This document shows, in pieces, positions 48,490 through 57,542 of a stretch of DNA of 64,000 nucleotides (its first letter is position 1; each line of letters begins with the position of its first letter). The DNA comes from Megaleporinus macrocephalus (Eukaryota; Chordata; Actinopteri; Characiformes; Anostomidae). The stretch covers positions 32,426,582-32,490,581 of the forward strand of contig CM038704.1 in the NCBI GenBank assembly GCA_021613375.1, read 5' to 3'. The position numbers and the translations under genes were made by a program. The notes under the pieces are model-generated. The model did no database searches, was not told where the DNA came from, and was given only the letters and a program-made list of their open reading frames with translations.

Positions 48490-48850
48490 TCCCAGTTAGC
48501 AAAAGTTGCCATGCCCACTTGCCCAGATCTGGCCCTTATACTGTCAACTGGCACAAGTCTGCCCCAATTAGTATTGTTGACTGACAATATTTACATCAGA
48601 ATTGGCCCAGAGATATAGATACTAGTCAATCTACAGCATCTGGCCCGCATACCTAACTTCTGCCTGGCAGTCAGCACTGACGTTTTTGCCATGAGAATGA
48701 CGAGGGAGACCAATTCAGAGTTTAAGCTTTTCTATGAGCTCTCACACACTGGTCTGCCCTGGTCTTAATCATGTCTGCTGCATGTCCTTTTATGGCCCGC
48801 CTTCCTACATCTTCGGGCCATTTTGGGCTACACCTGGCCACGTCATAATT
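48490..48850. repeat. GGCCCA-rich repeat J, copy 2
   Basis: Contains 'cccagttagcaaaagttgcc', 'cccagatctggccc', 'attggcccagag' and later 'tggcccgccttcc', matching the composition and several strings of copy 1 at 17640-18000. An LTR-like fragment is embedded at about 48678-48735. Confidence 0.6.
48678..48735 (-). mobile_element. Fragment resembling the end of solo LTR 2
   Basis: Plus-strand 'gaatgacgagggagaccaat' and 'tcagagtttaagctt' parallel 'gaatgaagagggagaccaga' and 'cagagtttcaagctt' at 56930-56968 in solo LTR 2. The fragment keeps only the R-U5-like part and has no clear terminus. Confidence 0.45.
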
Positions 48851-49985
48851 CTTGGAGTGGAGTGGTTCTCAAATAGAAGTTCCCATGATAACACTGCAGG
48901 GTATATGGCCCTATATGGCGGGGGTCCCAAAAAGCCGTGACCTTCCCGCAAGCTTCCTTGACCACCTGTCTCTCATATACTGCTATAGTGGTAAAATCCA
49001 ACAGCACTCAAGTATAAAAGCCTTGACTTGGCAGCTATCTGGGCCATGTTAGCTATATGGCTAACTGCAGCTAAACACAATTAAATCACCAATTGCCGTC
49101 GACCATGCCAGTTATCTACATGTTTGTACTACAGATCAGTGTGCAACATTATGCTGTGGAAATTTCATAGTTATCTGTTTATGCTGTGTTTATGCTGTTT
49201 TCACTCTTTATGGTATGCAAGTTGGCCAGCTTGCTAACTGCTATATTAGCTACTTGGCTGCACACAAATTATGCTATTGATGCCAACCATGCCATTTCAT
49301 TTGTTCTTTTCAAGAATTTAGAACGACTGTTATTATTTCAGATGTGTATCAGTTTTGACTTTCTAAGTGAAACATTAACAGAAATTCTAAGTTAACACAT
49401 AATCTACAGAGACCACAAGACTGCATATTTTAGTTGTTGTCACACCTTTACATACAACTGTAAAGAAATCTGTACTGTTGTCAACGTTAGGCATGCAGTT
49501 TAAATGTTGTTTGGGGAATAATCTTCCATTAATTACTACACTAGCCTTGTAGCTCCTGTGCAAAACAAAAGAAGTAAACTTCAGAAACTAATCATGTCTT
49601 GGCTGATTGTTTGTACTTGGGGTCATTTATTGGGCTTAATCGTGATGATGCTGATGTGTTACTTTAATATAAAGTATGTTGACTCACAAAATTGTACAAA
49701 ATTTTTCTACCCCCTTTGTTTGGGTAGGGGTCTCTGTGCAGTAAGTGGATGAGGGGGTTCATTTTAAATGTTTATCTGGCTGTGTTTTACAGTGCGAATC
49801 CTGAAAGCCACTAAACACACCCAGTGTGAGCATGAGCTGATTAGCTTTAACCTTGAGCTACTGCTCTGATGCTGCACAGAGCTTCTGCCAAGCAATTACT
49901 CACATCAAACACAACACACACACCAAGAAAGACATACACAGACACAAGCACACACATGCACAAACACATGCAAACACAGACATGA
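48851..49985. other. No gene seen
   Basis: AT-rich unique-looking DNA. A CA-rich stretch lies at 49905-49985. Confidence 0.5.
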
Positions 49986-50135
49986 TCTAGTTTCTGTAAT
50001 TTTTGGGGACATTACCTGGACTTCCATTAATTTCTGAATGACATTAACCAATACTATTACTGGTCTAACTTTAACCCTACCCTGATCTTAACTTTACCCT
50101 AACCTTACAAGTTAATTTACACTAAAGAAGGAAAG
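49986..50135. repeat. Dispersed repeat with (TAACCC)-like stretch
   Basis: 'tttttggggacattacctgg' is followed by 'taaccctaccctgatcttaa' and further 'taccctaacctta'. I remember this combination from a fish interspersed repeat. The telomere-like units are scattered, so it is not an interstitial telomere array. Confidence 0.45.
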
Positions 50136-50254
50136 CCAACATGAAATGACTAATTATTATCACAATTATTATTTTCTATCTGAAAGTAAGTCAACATATC
50201 CGCTGCAGAGAACATATTTCTGCCCATTTTAGTTTCAAATTATTTGGTGACTTT

Positions 50255-50590
50255 AACATACTGTAAAAATTAACATAGGTCCAAGTAAGACTTTGGATTA
50301 CCTGTGGCTCCTTCAGATCTAAAGCAAGACTGAACCTTGATTTTTTTCCTATCTCTCAAGGATATAGGCATTAAAGTGCTGTTCATTTGATGCAGTAGTT
50401 TATCTATAGCCATAGTTGTTAAGAGTTCTACTTTCTACATCTGTATTTATGTTTATATATTTTTTTCTTTTTTTTTATTTCCTAAGGAAGTGAACTGTCC
50501 TGTTTTTAACCTCAGAAATATCTCCTCAATAAATTTAATTCAATTACATAAACAGAGGGTGGTCTTCAATTTTTGCACAGTACTGTAGAT
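50255..50590. mobile_element. Non-autonomous mariner-like element (approximate ends)
   Basis: The right end 'agagggtggtcttcaatttt' then 'tgcacagtactgta' equals the terminal sequence of a common teleost mariner-type repeat. The interior is A/T-rich and non-coding, with 'aataaatttaattcaattac'. The left end was not securely found. Confidence 0.5.
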
Positions 50591-50613
50591 TAACTGACAA
50601 AAAGCCTTGCACA

Positions 50614-50700
50614 GATACACACACATGCAAGTCTGCATGCACACATGCAATTAGATACACACAGACACATGCAAGCCTGCATGCACACACACACACAGCC
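50614..50700. repeat. 40-base tandem duplication, CA-rich
   Basis: The unit 'gatacacac...catgcaag' plus '.ctgcatgcacacatg' occurs at 50614 and 50654, followed by (CA)n. Confidence 0.8.
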
Positions 50701-50998
50701 AGTGTCGATGTAAACTATAACATAGCTGTTATTTATTATTAGACCACATCACTAGCAAGAGCTGATTAAAGGTGAGAGAAGAGAAGTGAACAGCATGCTT
50801 CTCCATTTAAGCTTTTTGTATTTGGTGTTAAAGCATTGTTTGGAGGTCAAATAATTGTTGCAGGTCATGGATGCTGTGTGAAAGTGAAAGAGAAATCCAA
50901 TCAAAGCATTTGTCTTGACATAAGCCTGTTGCCTAGGTTATGGTCACTTGGATGAAAGGAAAAGTCATTTTTCCCTTTCTCCCCAGGGCTGTGCAGTA

Positions 50999-51014
50999 TG
51001 TGTGTGTGTGTGTG
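50999..51014. repeat. (TG)n microsatellite
   Basis: Eight TG units followed by 'agtcggtgtgtgt'. Confidence 0.9.
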
Positions 51015-51470
51015 AGTCGGTGTGTGTACATTTTTCCACCCTCTTGCTGAAAAGGGACTAATACTGGTAGCTGATTACTTGAATGACATTTCAGGAAACA
51101 AGGTAAGTAGAAACTAGTTACATTTCTTAAGTGCATGTACTTTGTGCTCTTAGATTTGTGCTCTCCTGATTAATTTAATCTCTCCTGATAAATTAATGTT
51201 TTTTTGGTAACGATGTCTATATTGTACAGCGGTAGCACTGTACACATTTAAACAATCATCCATTCTTGAGCTAATAAATTATGAATGCGGGTCCACTGCA
51301 GTTTTATAAATCCCTCCTAAAGTACCTTTTTGACAAAAATACTGTTGGACCTTTTTGACTTACTTGGTTTGAGATGTTATTTTATCAAAAGTATCGATAC
51401 TTTTGCTTGCATATTGATTTAGGTCACTCTAATCGCCTCAGGATCTAACATTACTTAATTAACCTTCTAT
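51015..51470. other. No gene seen
   Basis: AT-rich DNA up to the LINE fragment. Confidence 0.5.
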
Positions 51471-51474
51471 GTCT

Positions 51475-51965
51475 TCGATCACATCAGTCCAGTTTTATCA
51501 GCGCTACACTAGCTTCCTGTTAAATTCCGTATTGACTATAAAATTCTTTTACTGACGTATAAAGCCCTGCATGGTCTCGCACCGGAGTACCTGCAAGATC
51601 TAATTTCCTATTATGAACCGCTGCGCTTACTAAGATCACAGGATGCTGGTTTTTTAATAGTTCCAAAAATTCTAAAGACTTTAAAGCGGGGGAAGAGCTT
51701 TTTCCTACAAAGCCCCCAAATTGTGGAAAAATCTCCCAGTTAATGTTCGGGACTCTGACACAGTCTCAATTTTTAAGTCTAGACTGAAAACATACTTGTT
51801 TAGTGTAGCTTTTGGTAATTAATCTTCCCTTTTAGATAAAGGCAGGAGATCTGGGGGTTCTTGGACACAGAGGTTTATGGTAAACTGAAATGTTGGTGCT
51901 GTTGTTCCACCACTTTAGGTAAGGTAGTAAATCCTTGAATGTATAGTGACGTAGAACAACATTTG
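51475..51965 (+). pseudogene. L2-like LINE, C-terminal coding relic and 3' UTR
   Basis: Plus-strand translation gives the conserved C-terminal region of fish L2-type LINE proteins: SALH*LPVKFRIDYKILLLT is followed by YKALHGLAPEYLQDLISYY, EPLRLLRSQDAGFLIVPK and, after a frameshift, 'VNVRDSDTVSIFKSRLKTYL' ending at about 51815. A stop replaces the Trp of the LHWLPV motif, and a frameshift near 51700 separates the two parts. The following 140 bases resemble the 3' UTR of the same family. The reverse-transcriptase and endonuclease domains are absent, so this is a 5'-truncated dead copy. Confidence 0.8.
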
Positions 51966-52432
51966 TGGAATTACAGTAAATTGCAAATAAATGAACAAAA
52001 TATAACATTATCAATACGTCTGTTTATTATTAGATAAATCCAATTAAAGATCACTTTACAAACTAAACAAGATACTCCACATTACATGGTACTTTTAAAT
52101 TATTTATGCAGTGTCTGAATTGTATCCATATATAACCAAAAAAAGTATTATTTTCTTTGGTAGCATGATGCTAAATAAAATGACAATAAAATGTATGTTG
52201 AAGTTTCCTGGCTAGACAAGATTTACATTAATGTTAGACAGTATGGCTGTGTCCCAAACAACACCTTCTGGAAGATTACATACTGCACAACTGAAAGCAC
52301 TTCTAACGATGGTGCCTTTTTATTAATTAATTTGTTTACTTATTTTATTTGTTATATCAATCTTTTTTACGTATTTAGTAGTAGCAATCTGCAGTTTGGG
52401 GCATGGCTAGAGAGTAATGTAACTTTACGTTT

Positions 52433-52464
52433 CAGAGTGCTTTCTGACTAAAGAAAGCACTCTG
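52433..52464. other. Perfect 13-base-pair hairpin
   Basis: The left arm 'cagagtgctttct' and right arm 'agaaagcactctg' are perfectly complementary around the loop 'gactaa'. It sits exactly where AT-rich repeat-B-side DNA changes to GC-rich DNA. Confidence 0.85.
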
Positions 52465-52465
52465 T

Positions 52466-53110
52466 GGCGTACTGAGCCTGGACCCCTGTGGGACATGGTT
52501 GTGGAGGGTGAAAGTTACCCCTCCCTACCACTCCCCACTTATCTCTGCTGGGCGTCACTGCCACCCCCCAGGGGTGTTGGTGCCTGTGGGTCCCTGGGTG
52601 CGTGGCTGGATGTCTTGGCGTGGTCTCTGACCTGCTCCCGTAGTGATTGTGTCCAGGAGGTGGTTTGGGCCTCTTTGGCGTCGGGGGGCTCTGCCGTAGG
52701 GCTCTCTGGACTCTTGCCCTTTGTCTGTGGGGGCTTCGTCTGGTTTCTCCCTCCTACCTGGGGTGTGCACGCTGTTGCCATCGGGATGTGTGGCCTCAGG
52801 TCTCCTGAGTTCCTAACGGGCTGTGGATGGTCTGGGTCCCCTGGGTCCTTCTCTATTTGCCTCTGGGTCACGGGGGCATGGTTGCGGTTTCTTGCCCTCA
52901 TTATTGAGTACATCCCATGACAGAGGCACATATACACCCACAAACAATTTGGCTATTTGCAGCAATATGTGTATGTACATGCATATGTACAACTATTTTG
53001 ATTCATTTTTCTTTGTATGGTTATTTATTTATTATTATTATTACTATTATTATTATTTTTTTGGTGGTGTTTTGTTTTATTTTTATTTCTTTATTTTTTA
53101 AATAATAAGC
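52466..53110 (+). mobile_element. Probable non-LTR retrotransposon 3' end (GT/GC-rich, T-rich tail)
   Basis: A strand-biased GT-rich block (52466-52915) is followed by 'gaggcacatatacacccaca', a (TTA)n run at about 53026-53058 and a T-rich end near 53100. I remember similar 3' regions from fish LINEs. Open frames of 141 (plus) and 134 (minus) codons overlap fully, are Trp/Gly/Cys- or Pro/Arg-rich, and contain no reverse-transcriptase motif. Confidence 0.45.
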
Positions 53111-53141
53111 TTCTTTATTGCCTGTCAGGCCTGGCGTAAAT

Positions 53142-53143
<2 letters not shown>

Positions 53144-53172
<29 letters not shown>
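53144..53172. repeat. (AAAT)n microsatellite
   Basis: About seven AAAT units. Confidence 0.95.
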
Positions 53173-53455
53173 AATACAAACATTAACAAGAATAGGCTAT
53201 AGATAACCTATAGAGCTGTTCTTGTAAGTTTGTACGAGCTACTCTACGCTCCAGCGAGACAAGAGACTTACCCTAACCTAACAACCAAAGGCAGTTGCTA
53301 ACAATAAACACGTGAATTGCGAAGGCTGCCAAAATGCGCTTTAAAAGTTTTTAAACAGTTTCTAAACAGTTTCTGCTTTTTCATTTTTGGGTAGAACATA
53401 TCTACCTGTTTCTGATTTTGGGTGGGACACATTCCCCCCATCCCCCCCGGTTACT

Positions 53456-54150
53456 ACGCTAATGGTAAGGGCTATGAGAAGAGTGGTTGTGATTTCTTTT
53501 GTTACATTAAGTGTTGATGTGGCTGATACTGATAATTTCTTGCCAGAAGTGTGCAGATTTCAGAGCTGTCGAATTTCATTTTAATTTTTGTTATCAATTG
53601 TACTAATAAGGTTAAATGAACATGGACTAAATGAATTTGGGGTACACCATTGTTTGTGGAAAAATTTACCGCAATTCAGTAGCAGGTTGCAACCAGACAT
53701 GTATGCTTATTATGTTTGGCCCTTGAAGACTAGTGTGCATATAAGTTATTAAGGATGTATAATGGGATTAAGGGCAATTCTTAAAAATATTATGTTAATA
53801 CAGTGAAATTGAACTGAAAATGTGTTTACACTGCCCACAAAAAAATAATTTAAATTTACTTGACTCAGATGTACATGGATCATTTACCAAATTGGTTCAA
53901 AACACATTTTGTTTTTTTAACGGACTTTGACTTTAGACTCAAATCCTTCTTCTATGTATGTATAATTTCTTTAAAACAAATAACTGAGCTTTTAAATTTG
54001 TCAATATCAATATAATAATAGAACCTCTGAACCAACGAAAGTCAAAAACACAAGCCAGTACATGACTAGCAAGCACAGCTTTAGGATAGTTTTAGGACAA
54101 TAGGATCTGCTTAGCATGTGGCCCTAAGGGACAGGGATGCAGTCTGTATT
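53456..54150. other. No gene seen
   Basis: AT-rich unique-looking DNA. Confidence 0.5.
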
Positions 54151-54355
54151 TTTTTTTCTTTATTAGTCTTGAGCTTGTTTTGCTACTATATTTTTTCATT
54201 GTTATTGTTTACAAGTCTGTTTTACTCTCTTTATTTAATCCTGGTTTTCCTCCTCCACACAACTGCTCCTCTGGAGCTGCAAAGTGCATATTGTAAATAA
54301 GAATTTGTTTTTAAATGCTTGCCTGGTTACATTAAAGGTAAAATAAAAAAAAGAA
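54151..54355 (+). mobile_element. Retroelement 3' tail
   Basis: The end 'attgtaaataagaatttgtt' then 'gcctggttacattaaaggta' and 'aaataaaaaa' is a decayed form of a tail I remember from many fish LINE/SINE families ('gcctggttaaataaaggt'). No coding part is preserved. Confidence 0.6.
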
Positions 54356-54359
54356 ATTG

Positions 54360-55600
54360 GCCCTTCTTGCACTGCAACAAAACTATTTGAGAGTGACAGT
54401 CATGCACCCTTGCCTTTCAAACTGAGAGAAAGTTAAAAAAAAAAAAAGTCTTATAAAGCTAATTGCAGTGCTGTTTGGTAGATGTCTGATGGATTTAACC
54501 TTTTATCCCCTTCATCTCATTCAGGTAAAATAAAAGCAGAAATAAATACACCACAAGTGGCGTTAGAGCTCATACACAGATAAACATGGCACTACTCTGG
54601 CCTTGCCAGGCCAGGGAGGTTTGTCAACAGAGGCTAAGCTTTGTGTTAGCAATCCGGCCTGTGGCCTTAGTGCTGCCCTGAATGAGAATGAAGAATGGAA
54701 GTGTGCAGGTTTTAGCAGAGGATAAGTCTGCAGCTTATTGTCCTCAGGCAGCCACCTGCTGGCTTGACCTGCAGGATTTAAAACCGGACATGTCACCCGT
54801 CATTAAACAAAGCAATATGGCTCAAATCCTATCAGCTTCTGTGCCACTCCAAAACCGAAGGATTACAGACCAGATTTGCAAGGTCTTTGCCTCTCAGATA
54901 CTGAAGAGGCTGCATCTGAAAAAGCTAGCGTAAATTTCCGCCCAAAACAACATTCAAAGGCCAGTTTAGCTGCACAACAAGAAAAGCTTTATAAAGGCCA
55001 TTTTAGCATGGCAACAAGTAAAGCTTTAGCATGTGCAAATATCTGCTCAAAACAGCATTCAGATGCACAACAAGAAAAGCTTTAACATCGTGCCAACACG
55101 GACGGTGCTTTCTCTCTGACCCACAGCTTAACCATGGCCGTTTGTTTTTCGCTCAAGCTAGCTCACTAGCTCATTACAACACTAGCAGTCATGTGGAATG
55201 TCCAGTGTTTATTGAAGAGGGACACAGTGCGTGTCATTGAGGGAAGCCCAGTGAAGAAGCTTCACATATTAAATTTGGTAGTCCAAAGACATCAGTGAGA
55301 CGAAATGCCACTGAGGATGATTTGGTCCAATTATGATTAGAGGTTTTTTTTTCAAATATCTGACATTTGAGGATGAAAAGGATCCTCTCTCCATGTATTT
55401 CACTGCCCTGAGGAAGAGAGGAACTCCTTGGTTGAGTAATAACGCATAATGAACTTGCCTACATTATGAATTATCTGATCTAATTCACCCTTTTGCTTTT
55501 TATGGTTTTTAGCATCTGTTCATGTTTACACTTACACTATTGATCAGCAGAGATTGTAATTTTCACTATATTAACTTTCATTATTTTAACTTATACTTTT
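54360..55600. other. Unrecognised block with internal 90-base iteration
   Basis: The stretch 54560-55260 is less AT-rich than its flanks and is not repeated elsewhere in the window. Inside it 'gcacaacaagaaaagcttta' occurs at about 54971 and 55063, with a weaker version 'ggcaacaagtaaagcttta' at about 55009. The blocks before them ('cccaaaacaacattca', 'ctcaaaacagcattca') also match. Small plus-strand frames of 69 to 83 codons overlap here without a domain. Confidence 0.4.
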
Positions 55601-55606
55601 TATTGT

Positions 55607-55680
55607 TAGCCATGACATTAAAACCACCTCCTTATATCTACACACATTGTCCATTTTATCAGCTCCACTTACTATATGAG
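55607..55680. repeat. Foldback element F terminal fragment
   Basis: 'catgacattaaaaccacctc' followed by 'cttatatctacac' is the inverted form of the right end at about 9610-9650 ('gtagatataaggaggtggtt'). 'ccattttatcagctccactt' follows, as in the family. Confidence 0.7.
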
Positions 55681-55689
55681 AGGGTACCA

Positions 55690-55790
55690 GGGTAATGTTA
55701 TGGTTAGGTTTTGGATTGAGGTTAGGATTAGGATTCAGGTTAGGGTTGAGGTTAGTGTTAGGAGGTTAGATAAGATTTGCTTAGGTTTTG
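55690..55790. repeat. GGTTAG-rich stretch
   Basis: Irregular 'ggttagg', 'gattagg' and 'ggttagggttgagg' units. Telomere-like in composition but too degenerate for a telomere relic. Similar stretches lie inside the repeats at 40740-40765 and 50070-50115. Confidence 0.6.
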
Positions 55791-56289
55791 CTTAATAAAG
55801 ATCATAAAAGCACATCTACTTAATGCACATCTACTTAATGTAATGTAATGTATCTACAGTAAATCTTTAAGATATTTACTTAAATACATTCAGATTCTTC
55901 ACTGATGAGTTACTATGTGTGTTTCCCAAAAAGTTGGTACACTGAGTAAAATGTAAAAAAAAACTGAATGCAATGATTTGCAAATCTCTTATTTTATTTA
56001 ACAATAAAACACATATTAGAAATTAGAAAGTTAGACATTTTAACATTTCAAGAAAATTATTAACTAATTTAGAACTTGATGGCAGCAACGCATCTCAAAA
56101 AATTTCGGACAGGCCATGTCTGCTATTCTGTAGCACCCCCTCTTCTTTTAAAACAGTCTGTAAATGTCTGGAAACTGAAGAGACTAATTGCTGGAGTTTT
56201 GGAAAAGGAATGTTGTCCCATTCTTGTCTGTAGATGTAGAATTCTAACTGCTTCTGGGTCTACTTTGCTAGATTTTTCTTTTTGTGAGG

Positions 56290-56425
56290 TGCCAAATGTC
56301 TATTGGTGAAAGGTCTAAACTGTAGGTAGTTCAGTATAGCACCCAGACTCTTCTTCTGCGAAGTCATGCTGTTGTGATAGATGCAGTATGTGGTTTAGCA
56401 TTGTCTTGTTGAAGTAAGCAAGACC
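56290..56425 (-). pseudogene. Tc1-like transposase relic 3 (second Asp to final acidic residue)
   Basis: Minus-strand reading gives LLQQDNAKPHTASITTA, the classic second-aspartate motif of Tc1 transposases, then a stop in place of Trp, LRRRRVWVL, another stop, and SLDLSPI followed by an acidic residue and IW. The spacing is about 34 residues from the Asp to the final acidic residue, as in DD34E elements. Here a 3-base deletion appears to have changed the Glu region to ID. The upstream 151-codon minus frame contains this motif only at its end; most of it is unrecognised and partly iterated (two 'PE.QFKAVS' blocks). Confidence 0.8.
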
Positions 56426-56904
56426 TTTCATGAAAGAGACGCTGTCTAGATGGGAGCATTGATACTGCCCTTCCAGATGTGTAAGCCACCAACGCCATAG
56501 GCACTAATGCAACCCCAAAGCAGCAGAGATGCAGGCTTTTAAACTGTTTGCTGATAACAACGGGGTCCCCCTCCTCCTGAATCCGCAGAAAACAGCAGCC
56601 ATGGTTTCCAAAAATATTTTTAAAATTTAAATTTCTGTGACATGACAGCAGCATTTCTGGACTGTGTTTTTCTTTGTCTGATACAGCTTTAAATTGCATT
56701 TCTGGATTGTGTTTACATATGGCTTCTTCTTTGCATGATACAGCTTTAAATTGCAATTCTGGATTGCACCGCAAACTGTGTTCATAGGCAGTAATTTCTG
56801 AAAGTGTTCCTGAGCCCATACAGTGATTTCCTGTACAGTATCAAGCTTGTTTTTTAATGCAGCATTGCCCAAAAGAGTGCCCAAAGATCACAAGCATTTA
56901 ATAC

Positions 56905-57382
56905 TGTTGTAACTTCATCTTTTGCCGTCAGAATGAAGAGGGAGACCAGACAGAGTTTCAAGCTTGTTTAATTGCAATGGCGATACCCTCTTAGCTCTGA
57001 TCAGGAGCTGGTCAAAATCTGGTCTGATCTGAACTGGTCTGAAGCTGGTCTTATGAGGGCCCTGCCTTCCATTGCCCTCAGGTCACATGGCCATGTCGTA
57101 AACTCTTGCGGTTCCGGGCTGTCTCTGGGCCATGTCGTAAACTTCTGGGTGGAGGGGGTCACGAGTCCTGGGGTGTCTACAGATAACATCACTGGGTCTG
57201 GCTTTCGAGCTTTAAATTGCCCGTCATAAAGGACCCCCCACTGGCCGGGGACAATCCAACCAGGACGCTCCCGCATTCTTCTGGCCATCTGTTTTCAACA
57301 AACGTCACAGTGCGTTCCTCCCAGAATACAATCCAAATAAATTAGTACAAGCTTAAAGTTATATAAAGAAAGAAATACAACA
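56905..57382 (-). mobile_element. Solo LTR 2 (ERV-like), 478 bp, inside the Tc1-like element
   Basis: Termini TGTTGTA (56905) and TACAACA (57376-57382) are perfect 7-base inverted repeats. The flanks are 4-base direct repeats ATAC at 56901-56904 and 57383-57386, a duplication length typical of gamma/epsilon-type endogenous retroviruses. Minus orientation is inferred from ATTAAA, then 'gtctggtctccctcttcatt', near that strand's 3' end. A 16-base string 'ggccatgtcgtaaact' occurs twice, 39 bases apart (57089 and 57128), like duplicated U3 enhancer units. There is no internal coding region or second LTR, so nothing viral can be expressed. Confidence 0.88.
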
Positions 57383-57542
57383 ATACAGATAGGCTTTGTT
57401 CTCTGTGTACAGGGATTTCTCCAGCTTCTCTAAATCATTTGATGATGTTATGTACTGTAGATGGTGAGATAGCCGAAGTCTTGTCAATTTTATGTTGAGG
57501 AACATTTTTCTGAACCTTTTTGGAATTGTGGTTGTATATATA

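Larger units (their letters stand above)
51970..53455. mobile_element. 1.5-kb dispersed repeat family B, copy 2, interrupted
   Basis: Left block 51977-52265 and right block about 53232-53450 match copy 1 (6595-8062). The middle is different and contains the hairpin at 52433-52464 and a GC-rich segment with a T-rich end. I read this as an insertion or replacement inside the older repeat. Confidence 0.65.
55924..57540 (-). mobile_element. Old Tc1-like element with embedded LTR
   Basis: The left end 'cccaaaaagttggtacactg' is followed by 'agtaaaatgtaaa'. The right end 'gaacctttttggaattgtgg' followed by 'ttgta' is its decayed inverted partner. Interior blocks such as 'gatggcagcaacgcatctca' and 'acagggatttctccagcttc' match a teleost repeat I remember well. 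The minus strand carries transposase relics (56290-56425). Solo LTR 2 interrupts it at 56905-57382, and the next Tc1 element abuts its right end. Confidence 0.7.

Noticed and set aside
52495..52943. Overlapping 141- and 134-codon frames on opposite strands
   Set aside because: Biased GT-rich DNA with no motif; stop codons are rare by composition alone.
55690..55790. Interstitial telomere array
   Set aside because: Units are irregular mixtures of ggttagg, gattagg and ggttgagg; there is no run of perfect TTAGGG.
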